Positions 10,891 to 22,821 of a stretch of DNA of 64,000 nucleotides are shown here, one piece after another. The position numbers and the translations under genes were made by a program. The notes beneath the pieces were generated by a model that did no database searches, was not told the DNA's origin, and saw only the letters and a program-made list of their open reading frames with translations. Each line of letters opens with the position of its first letter. Positions within the stretch are counted from its first letter, which is position 1. Origin of the DNA: Falciphora oryzae (lineage: Eukaryota > Ascomycota > Sordariomycetes > Magnaporthales > Magnaporthaceae); NCBI GenBank assembly GCA_000733355.1, contig JNVV01000009.1:473521-537520 (forward strand), given 5' to 3'.

Positions 10891-12776
10891 TCAGATTGCT
10901 GAAGCTGCATAAAGGGTGGCCCCTTACCAGAGTTCAGTGCCAACTGGTCGAGATTGACCTCGGCGCCCACTCATGTCCGCCATACGACGCCATCTCATAC
11001 TATTGGGGCAGTGCCGCACCGACTGAGCCAATGCAGATCGACGGCCGGCCGTTTCTGGTGTCTCCGACGGCGGAGGCTGCGCTTTACCACCTCAGCAGCG
11101 CGCTTAGGGAAAGATATCTCTGGATCGACTCCATCTGTATCAACCAGCGCGACAACGCTGAGAAAGGGGCGCAGGTCGGCTTGATGCGCGAGATATACAG
11201 ACGGGCCGGCCGCGTCATCGTCTGGCTCGACGATCTTCCCGAGGCGATGGAAGCACGGTTTTATCTGGAAGACCTTTGCCGAAAAATAGAACTGGGGACA
11301 CCCGAATCCATCGCGATGTATTTCCGGCAGACTTCTGGGTCCAGGCTCTACAGCGGCTGGAGCCAGCTGGCAAACCTTTTCGCGCACCCCTGGTTCTTCC
11401 GCGTTTGGGTGGCCCAGGAAGTGACAGCAGCACAAGTCGAGGCCGTCACGTTCCTGACGGCGGGCGGCATCGGATTTCGCTGGGAAGACCTGGGCGACTT
11501 CGCCAGGGAGTACACCGTGCGGTGGGTGTACGACAGGGAGGTGTCCATGCCGGTTCGCTTCACTTATGGGATCGACCACGCCGAGAAAATGGCTATTATC
11601 GGCGACATGCTGCATCGCGAGGAAGGCGTCGCCTTCCGCCTCCCGCTCCTCTTATCAAGCTTTGAGCACTCCGACGCCACCGATCCGCGGGATCGTGTCT
11701 ACGCCCTTCTGGGGCTACTGCACAACGAAGACCAGGCCCATGGGTGGCTACGGCCTGACTACACCAAGTCGGCCAAGGAATTGTACGAACTGGTCGCGAG
11801 CCGCTTCATCCCCAGCGACTCCAACATTCTCATGTCACTTGCCAGTATCGGCTCGGGGCGCAAGATGGAGGAGCTAGCGTCGTGGGCCGCCGACTGGACG
11901 AGCATTGGCCTTGGGAAGGCTTCCGTGATGCGCCATCATTTTCGGAAGCTCCAGCAAGTGGCTTGGTGCCGAGCCGGCTCGAAAGAACAGTCCTTGCAGG
12001 TTAGATTCGGCCCTGATGAGATGCAAGGGGAACATGCCGACAAGCCCGAGCCGGTTGGCCAGCGTGGCCGAGCGGAGAATACCATGCGCATCGTTGGTCG
12101 GCGCCTCGACACAATCGACTACGTCGGACCCTTGATGAGCTGTGAGACAGAAAACCAGACCGAGAAGCTTCTGCGACACCTGCGCTCACGTCGGCTCGTC
12201 ATTTGCCACGCCAAGAGGCCTTACCCAACAAACCAGTCGCTTGGCGAGGTCTTTTGGCGTTCCATGATCGGCGATACGCTGGCGCAGCGGCCGGCGCCTA
12301 GGGATTTGAGCGTCGCGTGCCGCTTTTGGGAGGCATTTATGATAAATGATGTCTATTGTGGTGGAACGGACCCAGAGGCGGCCAAAATTGAGATAGATGA
12401 GCTGTACGGGTATCAGAAAGAAGGGGATGGGCGTTGGGTGCCAGCTAGCCTACATGAGGCAGGAGTGACTCGAGAAAAAGCCTACCAGGATGGACTGGGA
12501 TGGAGCCAGTTGACGGCTAGAGTTGCCATGGGACGGGCGCTGGCCGCGACAGGACGAGGATACGTAGCTATAGTACCGCCTAGGGCCCAAGCCGGGGATG
12601 TGGTGTGTTTGCTTCATGGGCTTGATACCCCGTTTGTGCTATGCCCGTCTGCGCAGGTGTCGACTCGGGGAGGCGAGCGGTGGCAACTCGTTGGCGAGGC
12701 ATACGTCCATGGGATAACGGATGGAGAGGCTCTTTCCGATGAAAGCCTGGTGGCGGAAGAGTTTAACATAATATAG
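10851..12776 (+). CDS. HET-domain (heterokaryon incompatibility) protein
   Basis: The frame is open from 10851 to the stop at 12774-12776. HET core motifs are in order: IIRLLKLHKGW at the domain start, PYDAISYYWGS, RYLWIDSICINQ, GRVIVWLD, then TDPRDRVYALLGLL. The C-terminal half ends with RAQAGDVVCLLHGLDTPFVL and VGEAYVHGITDGEAL, typical of this class. HET proteins of fungi trigger cell death when incompatible strains fuse; many have unknown triggers. The first in-frame ATG falls after the PYDAISYYWGS core, so the true start is upstream in another frame (see 10070-10890). Exon 1 boundaries are therefore uncertain, but the domain call is firm. Confidence 0.87.
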   Translation, partial: KGAERAGQGGVGIIRLLKLHKGWPLTRVQCQLVEIDLGAHSCPPYDAISYYWGSAAPTEPMQIDGRPFLVSPTAEAALYHLSSALRERYLWIDSICINQRDNAEKGAQVGLMREIYRRAGRVIVWLDDLPEAMEARFYLEDLCRKIELGTPESIAMYFRQTSGSRLYSGWSQLANLFAHPWFFRVWVAQEVTAAQVEAVTFLTAGGIGFRWEDLGDFAREYTVRWVYDREVSMPVRFTYGIDHAEKMAIIGDMLHREEGVAFRLPLLLSSFEHSDATDPRDRVYALLGLLHNEDQAHGWLRPDYTKSAKELYELVASRFIPSDSNILMSLASIGSGRKMEELASWAADWTSIGLGKASVMRHHFRKLQQVAWCRAGSKEQSLQVRFGPDEMQGEHADKPEPVGQRGRAENTMRIVGRRLDTIDYVGPLMSCETENQTEKLLRHLRSRRLVICHAKRPYPTNQSLGEVFWRSMIGDTLAQRPAPRDLSVACRFWEAFMINDVYCGGTDPEAAKIEIDELYGYQKEGDGRWVPASLHEAGVTREKAYQDGLGWSQLTARVAMGRALAATGRGYVAIVPPRAQAGDVVCLLHGLDTPFVLCPSAQVSTRGGERWQLVGEAYVHGITDGEALSDESLVAEEFNII

Positions 12777-13122
12777 GAGTAAAAACCGTTTCTTTACTTG
12801 TAGTAGAGGTTTCGGGACCAAACAGAAGACTGCTGGGAACCGAACGATACGAGGCCTGGCACGACAGAAAACACAGGAGGCCTGAGTTCCATACAACAAT
12901 CAGACTTAGAATAACACCTCCCACCGCATGCAGTATAGTCGCAATTTAAGCAAGCCAAGTACCTATTTCCCAGAGCGAGTAATTACAACGAAAGAAATAA
13001 AGAAAAAGGAGAAGGAAAAGGCTAGTCAGGACGCACCGCAACAAAGCACAGCCCAACACTGCTTTACCCTTGCGGCCCCGTTGGTAGCAACAGTAGCCCC
13101 TGTCGCCCCTGTCGTACCTGAC
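12777..13122. other. Convergent intergenic region
   Basis: Between the HET gene and the minus-strand RBR gene, 346 bp. A-rich around 12990-13020. No gene seen. Confidence 0.5.
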
Positions 13123-16100
13123 CTAGTAGTCCTCCTCGTCGCTATAATCATCCCGCAAGATATCCGCCTCAAACTCCGCAGCCTGGTAGTCGCCCTGCAG
13201 GTCCTCAACCCGGTCGCCGTATATCCCACCGTGCGCCCCGCTGATGTGTGCGTATATCGACCCGGACGGCGCCTTGCCGCAGACCCAGCACCAGTGCGTG
13301 CCGCACCGGCACGTCATGTGGTTGCAGCCACCCGCCTTGACCGTCTCTACCTTGCACTTGGGACACTGCCGCACGACGAGCAGTCTCGCGGCGCGCTGCC
13401 TGGCCTCCCGCGCGCGGGCCTCTGCCTCCTCTCGCTCCGCCGCGGCCGCCGTCTGCGCCGCCAGCTCCAGGGCGCGCGCTTCCGCCTCGGCCCTCTCGAC
13501 CTCCCGGCGGAGCGCCTCCTCCTCGCAGTCCTCGCACCTCCACCCCTCGATTTCGGCCGGCGCGCCGCCGGCGCACACCCGCTCGACGTAGCGCTTCGCC
13601 GCGCCGCAGGGGCCCGCGCACCACGCGTGCACCCACTGGCCCCTCTCCTCGACGGCGTCGCGCAGGCCGGCAAGGCAGGCGACCGCGGCGGGGACGGCGC
13701 CGGGCGTCGGACGCCGGCGGCAGAAGGGGCAGTCGAGGGCCGCCAGGTTGAGAATACCGCCGACCCGGTTCTGACCGTACCAGGCGGCATGGCATGACGC
13801 GCAGACACGCTGGCGGCAGCCCGAGCGGCCGCCGCAGGCCAGGCGGAGCAGGTCCTTGCGCGTGTTTGAGAAGCAGAGCGTGCATAGGCCCGACTCGGCG
13901 CGGCGCGACAGGACCCACGAGGCCAGCAAGGTTAGAACCTCGGGAGTGTTTTGTACGCGCTTGCCCTGGATGGTCAGCTGCGGCATCGCCGTCGCCGCCG
14001 CCGACTTTTGGCCGTTTTCGGCCGCCTTCGTGCCCGGGCCCGAGTTCTCAGAGACGGCCAGTCCGGCAATCTTGGATTCCATCTCTTCTCTCTTGTCACC
14101 TGCGATCCCGGGGAGGACCTCAACCTGCTCGGCAAACCCAGCCGTGCCGCCCTTGAGGCTAGACACCAGCTTGTACATTGACCTGCCGCTGAAGGTCGCA
14201 GGGATCCTGCCCCCGTCATTCCGGAGCAGCCATGCCGATCCATTCTCCGCCGCCAGGTCCTTGGCCGTGGTTTCTGTCTCGACAATCGTGTTGATCTCCC
14301 CGTGCTCGCAGGCCGGACACTCAAAGTCAGTCAGCGCGAAGCCTGCCGGGCGGTACTCCTCGGGCCAGATGATGCGACTCAGACACCTCCTGCACTCAAC
14401 GAGGTGCGCAGCCGAGCCAGCCTTCTCCTTCACCGCCGGGGGGAGTTGCTCCCTCACTCTGCAGTAGTGGCACTTTGGCTTCACGTTCAACTTGTTGGTG
14501 TGATAGACGACGTACTGGGCGCGGCAGCTTCGCACGCCGCACTCAACCCATGCCAGGGGCATCTTCTCGTCATTGTCGGGCGACGGCACATCGCCGCCTA
14601 GGACGTACTCGTTCCTTTCTTTCTCTGTCGGGTACTTGAACAAGCATAGGCCACAGGTCCCCTTCTCGCCCATCACGGTGACGGACCGCGGAAGCTTGCA
14701 CCTCTTGCACTTGACCAAGGGACCCGCGGGCGATCGGGTCTTGTCCGGGTGCCAGCCGACCTTGGCTTTGAGCGTGGTGGCCAAGTTGAACTCGAGCACC
14801 TTGTAGTCAACCAGGGCACGGAAGAGGGCGCGGTCCGAGTCTTTGAGCAGAGAAGTCGTTGCTGTCTTGCGCCGTCTCCGCACCTCGGCGTCGGCGTCGA
14901 GGAGCAGATTCAGACAGCTGACGTTCCAGGTCTCGGGGAAGTCCATCGTGTTCCACCGATCGGTCCACATGGCCATCTCAGCCTCTGCCACCTCCTGCAG
15001 CGGCGCGATGCCCATACGAAGGCTGAGCGCGGCGAGCAGGGCGGCCGGGCGCGCCGAGAGCATTGTCCCCGGCAGGACAACGTGCAGCAGGACCTTCCAA
15101 AGCTTCCGGTCGTGCTCCTTCTGGGCCAGCGCCAGGGGGATCCGCGGGACTCGGTCCTGGGGAGCGGACACGATGTGTGCCGGAAGCTCCTCCTTCGTTT
15201 GCGCAAACGACAGGCACGTCAAGATCTTGCCCAGGCGCCGGAGGATCCGATAGTCACACGACCTGCCGATTTCCAAGAGCTCGTCCCGCGTGAACGAGAG
15301 CCCGCCTCTCGCTTCATCCTCGCTGTCGGATCTGTCCGTTGCTGCCATCTTCTGGAAGTCGAGCGTCGGATCGAGGTAAAGGCATGGGAAGCGCTGTTCC
15401 TCCGGGATGGACTCTACAAGTGAGAGGATCTCGGACGCGTAGTCGTACGACTCTTCGAGCCATGCCTTCATGCGAGACTTGGGGTCCGTGGCGCCTTCAC
15501 CGGCGTCGGCCGCAGCGCCGCGGGCGGCAGGAACGCGATCAACAGCCATACCGAAAGCCGTCACAAGCTCGTCGCGGGCAGGGTTGTTCCGGTCATTGCA
15601 GACAGTGCGCCACAGACTACCGAAGACAGGGTTTACAGCCATGGCAGCCACGTCGCTGGCAATGATGGCGCGTAGATGTTCGACCACGAGCTCACGGTAG
15701 GCTGGGTCGGCCATGTACCGCTTGGAAAACGCCTCCATCGCGGGGCGGGGGTGGACGTGCTCGTGAAGCTGATCCAGTGGGACCGCGGTCTGTTGCATGT
15801 TGTTCTTGAGCTTGTCGGTGTACTCAGGCTCATCGCGCCAGACCATGAAAGGAATTGAGGCCTGATCATCCTCTCCCTTGACCTCGGCCAGGTTCTTTTT
15901 ATGTTGGTAGGTCACGACAATGGCCTGTGTGGTCTTCACAGCGGCAGTGCCGCTGCTGCCGTTGACTACTGCCCGGTCCTTCTTGACACCCATCCACGCC
16001 AGAAGGGTGTCGATAGTCAGCTCTGTGATGAAAGCCGCCGAGATCTTGCCCTGCGGGGCTCGTAGGCAGGTGCCCCTCGTGCGGGATGAAAGCAGCGTGA

Positions 16101-16792
16101 AGGGGGCGAGTGTGTCGTTCAAGTTACTGTCGATGATGCTGAAGACCTTGCACGCCTTGGGGCCTGTGCGGAACAGGTGTGCAGCCTGTACCCAGTCCAC
16201 GAAGAGGTGGCCAGTCCCGCCGTAGGAGTCTTTCTGCGTGAGGCTACGCTCCTCTCGTGACCGATTGGTGCCCTGCGTGGCCGCAGTGTGCGGAGGGGCG
16301 TCGGCAAAGAGCAGCATGCTTTCGTGTTTGGATTGCGAAAGTCAGCAGGACCGCTCAAGTCAATCCTATAATGTTGGGGAAGAGACTAGGATCTCACATG
16401 GTCTTAGCATCCGCCCTCATCTGCTCGTAGGCTGCTGCAAGGCCCGTCTTTGCCGCCTCGGGCCAGTCGCCGCCGGCGTCCGGGCGGAGAGAGCGGACGA
16501 AGTTGAGCAGGTCGGCGCTGGAAACAGTGCGGCCGGGGTCCACGGTCCCGTCGACAAGATACCACTTGGACCACTCGATCAGCTTGCCACGGCAGTAATC
16601 GCGGTATGCCATGACGCCGATTCGGGAGAAGCAGCCGGTCAGTGCAGAAATCCGGATGATCTCAGGAAGGGAATTGGAGAGGGAATCGAGATATGTCCCC
16701 ATGGAAGCGGTCGCATCTGTGAGGATCATGAGGTCGTACGGCATCTCGCCAGATCCTCGCGCGCCCTCTGCCTCACTCGCAGTGTTCGCCAT
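13123..16792 (-). CDS. vWA-RBR protein: von Willebrand A domain plus RING-between-RING type ubiquitin ligase
   Basis: Two exons, 16398-16792 and 13123-16318; the 79-nt intron restores phase 2 and makes [14 protein letters not shown]. Product 1196 residues. An N-terminal vWA domain has [11 protein letters not shown] (MIDAS-like D26-x-T-x-S30) and a second acidic site near LFADAPPH. A long middle region has Cys-pair knuckles ([36 protein letters not shown]). RING1 is about 944-998 ([10 protein letters not shown] to CPFC). A degenerate IBR-like Cys region follows ([19 protein letters not shown]). An Ala/Glu/Arg-rich coiled coil of about 45 residues comes next, then RING2 about 1117-1145 ([19 protein letters not shown]). 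Its GGCNHMTC holds the catalytic-type Cys (about C1130) of RBR ligases. The acidic tail ends DDYSDEEDY. Inference: the protein takes ubiquitin on RING2 and uses vWA for substrate or partner binding. Confidence 0.85.
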
Positions 16793-17626
16793 GATCGCGG
16801 TTCGTGACTTATCCGAGAACAGCGCCCAAGAAGATCAGGCAGCTGGTTCTCTTCCGAGATGAAAACGAAGCAATACTGTGTAACAAAGAAGAAAGATGGA
16901 GAGGCAACGAAGGGGGCCAAGCGCAGTTAAATACTTTTAGCCGCTAGCAGGATTGGCCGATGCAGCATCTCAGCTCGGTCGGATAGTTCGTGCAGCTAAT
17001 GCCAGGGCTGCCCGGGGTGACTCGATGCCATCTCCAGATTGAGCTTGGAGGCTTTCAAGGTGCTGTTGACTCACCCGGGGAGGACTGGCATCGACGGCCA
17101 GCCTGCCCTTACCCGCACTCAAACACATCATTGATCCTTTCTGTTGGCCGTGGTATAATGACTCTCTGTAAGCAGAAGGGTCACACAGCCCACCTGCAGC
17201 TGCAGTGTTCTTTTGCGCTGAGCTGGGAATCGTGCCAAAGTCCAATGGTCTTGGTAGCGCGGCAGTGCTGGATCCCTGCAGGGTCCATGCTTTCCCTTGG
17301 CCCCACTTTCCGCTCTTCAGGCTCTTCAGCAATCCGACCGGTCACATTGAAGCCTCCCAAGCCGGAAGGCTCACAACGAGTACGCAGGTCGAGTGCAGCA
17401 CAGAGCTTCCTAGACTGTGACTTTGCTATTTCACGGAAGGCGGCTACTGTCATCCATGCCCGAAACTTTGAATCCAAAACACTATGCTAGCCATATGGCT
17501 GGCCGATCTCACACACGCCGCATAACATCCCTTGAACATGGGACTTCGCAAAATAGGTATTATCCATTACCGCTAGAGATCTAAACATGTGCGCTACGCA
17601 TAAAAATATCATCATATACGTCATGA
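16793..17626. other. Intergenic region, 0.83 kb
   Basis: 5' flank of the vWA-RBR gene and 3' flank of the CPAF-like peptidase gene, both minus strand. No supported feature. Confidence 0.5.
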
Positions 17627-20056
17627 TTAAGCCCACAGCATCGCCGCTGCGCACGCAGCAACGGCCATGACAGCCACGGCCGAGGTCCTGACCGAGCCGG
17701 CGGCGTCCTTCTTGGCATCGCTGCTGCCGGTGGCTCCAGGCCCGGTCCCGGCGCGCCACGCCGGCGGCGTCCCGCTCGGGGCGAGCCCGTTGTTAACCGC
17801 GCCCGGCCCCGTGTACTTGGCCTCGAAACGGACCGCGTCCGAGTAAGGGGGCGTGTTCTCGAGCCCGCCCTTGGCCGGGATCGTCTGGTCCGCGTTGACG
17901 GTGCTGCCCTTGACGCACTTGGCGCCCCGCCACGCCACGTCGGCGACGTCCTGCCACACGGACTGCGGGTCGCGCAGGTTCTCGGGCCGGAAGAAGCGCC
18001 GGCAGTGCGCGGCCTCGTACACGAACTGCAGCGGCGGCGCGTCCGCCGGCGCGCCCATCGGGTACTCGTTGTACCAGTTGATGCTGGCGGCCTCGGACAG
18101 GTCCGTCGGCATGAGCGGCGGGGGCGTGGTCGGGTGCAGCTTGACGCCCGACGGCGGCGACGCCACTTCCCGCGCGCCCGCGAACTGCTGGAGGTGGTCG
18201 AGCGGGCGGACCTCGCCGCCGCGTGTGCCGCCGATAGCCTGCATGGGTTTCTCCTGCGGTCTCCCGCCCAGGGCCACCGAGCGAACCCCGGCTTCCCTGG
18301 TCATGAGGCCGGTGATTCCCGCGCATGTCGACGCGCAGGCCCCGTCAGTGACGATGATGACATCTTCTGGCTTGAACGGCGGCTCCTGCGGCGCCCCGGT
18401 GTCGGCCGTGTCGAACCCCTGAAGAGTGAAGTCGCCGTCATCTGTCGTCCTAGAATCCACCAGCGCCCGGTTGGTAACGCTGTCCTGCTTGACGGCCTTG
18501 TCGGGACCGAAGAACTCGTCGGAGTTGCTGAAGTTGGTGAATTTCATCGTCTTAGCGCCTCCCCAAAGAGGCTTCTCAAGCCTCGTGCCCCAAAGGCTGT
18601 TAGAATAATGCCGCATCGCCGGCGTCGCGCGCCATCTAAGGGCCTGAAATGCCTCAGACTTGGGGAAGAGGTTTCGATACATTTCGAGACCGCCCCAAAA
18701 GTTGCCACCGGGGTTGCCCTGGAAGTCGATGACGAGCCTGGTGCGGCCACTGTCCTTGCACTTCTTGACCAGCGACCGTGTCAGCCTCCGGAACTCCCGA
18801 CGGTGCATGGCGTCTGTGACATTGAGGCTGTCATCGGGCGCGAAGGTCAGGACCCTCAGGACACATGTATCCCGGTACTGGCTGTTTCCTCCGAGGAAAA
18901 TTCCCCAAGTAGTGTCCCATGGATCCTTCTCAACGACCTCCTCCTTGCCCGACAAGACGTCTTTGGGGGATTGGCGGCGAGCAAGCGGCTTTTCGGGGGC
19001 CAGCGGGTTCTCCAGATGTCGCTTCTCATGCTCGCGGCTTTCTGCGCTGCTGCTGCTGCCGGGAACCTCAAACTCTTGATGCACGTCCTCGCCGGTGTTT
19101 ATGTTGTTCCAGATGGGTAAATTGCGCCGGTGCATAGCCGCATAGTTTGGGAAAGTACGGATGGTGTTGTTGGCAAACTTGAAAGTCGTGTTGTCACGGA
19201 GCTCACGCATCCCGGTGACAAAGCGGCCAACCGCCGCCGCTCCTTTCCTGAACAGGTCGTTGTACTTGGAGTCCGGGTCCTGCTGTGAGGCGTAGAACGA
19301 GGCGGCGCGGAGCACCGACTCGACCGGTTCGCCGTCGATCTCCGTCACCTCGGAGGGCGTGAAGCGAGCGGCAGAGCTGTTCGACATATCCTCCGCGACG
19401 TACACTTTCGGGAGCTGGATGCCGTCGCTGGACGCCGACACGAGAGGGACCCCTCGTGTGAATTGGAAGGCAGACAGCAGGCCAGGACTGTAGTAAAAGT
19501 GGCCCTCGGAAGCAGCGCTAAACTGTTCTTTTTATCAGCATTCGCGCTTCAGGCGGATTATGACTGTTTCGAGTATTTCGAGGGACACCTACCACATTCC
19601 TTAGCTCAGTTATGAACTCGTACTGGCTCGAATACTTGCCGTCGGCGACTTTCTTCCTCATCTCGCCCATGGCACCAATCACGTCGATTCCAGGTACCAA
19701 GTACCCAGGCGGGGGGTTTTTGAGGTAGCCGACAGTGCTCAGCTCTTCGAGGAATGGGGAAAGGCTTGGTACAAGGGCAAAGAAGTCGCGAGAATGGTCA
19801 GCTTGGGGGTGCGAAGCTCCGGGGCCGCGGACCTGGCTGCTTACTAGTCGATAAGTGCGACATCTCTCCTGGTATCAACCTCCATGGAGTGCAGACAGTT
19901 CAATGCGACAGACGGAGGCACGACTGCGACCTCTTGGTTCCGCATAGTGGCCTCGGCGCTGACCATGCCACAGTAGCCAAGAGTGGTTCGCTGCCTGGGC
20001 AGGACGCTACCTGCTGCCGCCGGGGCAAGGGCTAGAATGATGACGGGGAGAACCAT
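17627..20056 (-). CDS. CPAF-like S41-family peptidase, predicted GPI-anchored
   Basis: Three exons, 19845-20056, 19593-19764 and 17627-19522. Introns are GTAAGC..CCAAG and GTAGGT..AACAG and phases agree, giving 759 residues. Signal peptide MVLPVIILALAPAAAGSVLP. An N-terminal PDZ/CPAF-like region includes EGHFYYSPGLLSAFQFTRG and DGIQLPKVYVAED. The S41 core has LVIDFQGNPGGNFWGG (about 390-405) and VIIVTDGACASTCAG with the probable nucleophile Ser near 526 in the CAST motif. The C-terminus (TSAVAVMAVAACAAAMLWA) is a GPI-attachment type hydrophobic tail after a Ser/Gly/Ala linker. The family is a fungal relative of the chlamydial protease-like PDZ/S41 proteins; substrates are unknown. Activity is inferred only from the Ser motif; the full catalytic set was not verified. 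Confidence 0.83.
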
Positions 20057-22821
20057 TTTGTGCTGGGTTCGGGGCCTTGCTACCGAGCTAAAGGCGGAAT
20101 GTGAAGCCGAGCGAATGGCACGCTCGCTGAATAACAGACGTTGAAGCCATCGCGGTCCGGGGGGCTGGCCATCTTATATGGCGTTGTGCCATATGGTAGC
20201 GCATATCAACCTCATATTATTCCCCAGGACCCTAGGAGCTGAGGGGGCGGCCAGCAGATCCCGCGTTCCAAGAGGCGCCATCCAGATGCGGGCGGGACAC
20301 CAACAGCATCCGAACCCCATCCTTGAGGGGGGTGCCAAGGAGTCCGCTCGCCATCGTATTTGTCGGCCAATTCCTTCTGCAGCGAGCGTCCACTCGCCCA
20401 GATCTGCACCCAGGGATTCCGGCCGGTTCGGACGACACTCTGGAGCGCGCAGGCGGGCGCTGCAGGCCAACCAACGCGAACCCTTCATTTTAGCCCCCAT
20501 CAGCCTCCACCAGCTGCCTGGGCCCGCGCCTCCTCCGGACATGCGAAGGCCAGGGCTGACATGCGCTGCACCTTTGTGTGTGCCAAGGAAAGGATACCCT
20601 GCGACTTGTTCCCACTCCCTTCGGGTCGCTCTTTGTGGATCGGCGCATATTATTCGCTCCTTTCGCGGCTCGCCCAAGGGCAACCGTCGTTTGCCAAGAA
20701 CAGGGGGCTGAGCCAAGCGCGGAGCTGAGAGCTACGGCAGACTATGGCGCCAACAAAAACCGCTCCTTCGGCTCGACATCCGCCGCCGCCCAGCATTCTA
20801 GCTTGTGCGACTTGCGTAGTCTCAGGTAAACAGCAATCCTTGAGGCTTGGATAGACATGAAGCATGCGCTTGCATGATGACAAGGCGAAATTCTGAGCAG
20901 CTGAAGAGAGAAAGGGCCCTTTTACCACCAGCCAGAAGACTGACAAGCACGAGAATACAAAAAGAAGAAGAAAGCTGGAACCTCTGCGTTGGTGCAGTGC
21001 CAACGGGCCAGCCTTGGCGTCCATGGATGCAGGCGAGCAACACTTTGGAGCCGCCGGTCCATGTTTTGTCACCGCTTGGCCTTCAATCTGCCCTTGAACC
21101 AACGGACGAGGAGGACATGCGTGTCGGGAGATTGTTGCTGCCATCCAACTGGGAGTGCAGACTGCCCAAACCCAACGAGCAAGATGTAGGGAGGGGGCAC
21201 GTTGCCAAGTGTCAGCAAGGAAATGAAAGGATCCCAAGAAGGCGGCCAGCGAACGGTGTGCAGCTAGGCCAACATGCGAGAGGGATTTGAAGGCAGGAGC
21301 AAGCGAAAGGCCGGGAAACGTGGGCGCCCGTGGCCAGACGTATGTGAAGAGAGACACGGCAGCCATGGAAGGCAGGCAGCTTTGGTGCAACAAAAACACA
21401 GAGAAGGATTTTTTGAGTTGGGGCCATCTCTGGCCGCGCAGGCATTTGTGGTGGGATCCAAAAAGCGGACACCCGAAGCCGCGATCAGCCCATCGTTTGG
21501 CTGCTGTGGATGCGTGCCTAAAAATGGCGCTAGGCCTGTCAGTCTTTTCTGGTGCGTCCAGTTCCAGGCCGGTTTCCGAGGCTTGGTTGGCCTGGCATCG
21601 GCCCGCCAATTTGGCCAATTTGCTTCGCTTTCTGTCACGTGGATGGCAGATCTTGTCATCGCGAGCCCGTGGAATAGGGGACAGGCACCCACGCATCGCC
21701 ACACGAGGACACTGCCAACTTCTAGATAATCCCAGCTCGATCGCTCAACAAAAGAGCCACTGTAAGGCATTTCAAAGCGTGGACATGTGCTACTCAAAAG
21801 ATCCGCGCGGCTTCCCCGGTCGGGCTTCCATCATCAACAGCACGCCAAACCTGCATTGCCAGCCACATCACGCCTACGCACGCTACGTTATCCCAGCGTG
21901 GCTTGGGTGGGAGTCGTGTTCAACGGTCGCTCGTGCGGCGGCAAGTCGGGACCGCTCCCAGGCCACAGCCCCCGAATTGAGCCCCAGCAGTGGCGCGATC
22001 GGGCGATCGAGCCCGCTGTCCCCAGATAGCCCCAGCGTCGGGCGAGCATGCCAGCCTAGGCGCCCTGAGGCCTAGGCTCGATGCCACCGCCCATTACGTA
22101 CAGGGGGGAGCAGGTTCCAGAACCTCGCCTGTCAGGATCACGTTGTCGGCTTATCAGTGGGAGGCTTTTGAGGCACCACTGCAGGGGTGCGGGCCGATAC
22201 GGAGCGCTGGGCCCTCGCAAAATCCGGTGAGGCACAACCGAAGAATGCTTGTCTGGTCTTTTTTTTTTTTTTTTCCCGCGCATATGCCTATCGCGGCCGT
22301 CTTTTGCTCATGATCGCGCTGGCATCGGCCTCCGAGTGGCGCGCATCTCGTTTTGTCACACTTTTTCCTGTCTCCTCCTTGGATCGAGTTTTTCACCGGC
22401 CAATGTTCCGTGGCTCCCTTGCCGTTCGGCGGTAAAGACATCAAGCGATGCTGCCAATTTTCGGCCTTGCCCATTTCGCAAAAAACAACACCACCTCACC
22501 TTGGCTGACGCCCGATCCCGTTCAGTATCGTAGGCCATCACCGGCCTCTGGCCTGGGCACAAGTCAAGAGCCCCTTGGCAGTGCCTCTCTCGCGAAGGAT
22601 ATTAAGCTTGCCTCGCCGTCTACGGTTTGCCTTTTCCTTTGTTCATCATCAGCATCAAGCAATCATCAGTCATATATCCCAAGTCAAGAGCTACTGCTCC
22701 TCGACATCACAATCATCATCCTCTTTAACTCTGTGGGTATCAGCCATATCCAACAGCCAACCAACCAACCGACAAACCAAACACCCATACGCTACAGGAA
22801 ATACCCATCGAGTCCTGCGTT
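20057..22821. other. Long intergenic region between divergent genes, 2.77 kb
   Basis: Lies between the minus-strand CPAF-like gene and the plus-strand MIP gene. It has unusually few stop codons: a 350-codon frame on minus (20650-21702) overlaps a 262-codon frame on plus (21287-22075). Neither shows a family motif, and the residue mix (Trp, Pro, Cys, His spread evenly) looks like translated non-coding DNA. A T-run of about 18 lies at 22258-22275. The last ~400 bp, CA-rich and rich in ATCA/CAAC repeats, look like a promoter and 5' leader of the MIP gene. Confidence 0.5.
20173..20179 (-). promoter_or_regulatory. Possible TATA box of the CPAF-like gene
   Basis: Reads ATATAAG on the minus strand, about 120 bp upstream of ATG 20056. 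Confidence 0.35.

Noticed and set aside
13205..13918. 237-codon minus frame overlapping the RBR gene in another frame
   Set aside because: Shift-frame shadow rich in Arg/Gly/Pro; the RING motifs are in the other frame.
18005..19120. 371-codon plus frame over the CPAF-like gene
   Set aside because: Antisense to a gene with conserved motifs, consistent introns, signal peptide and GPI tail.
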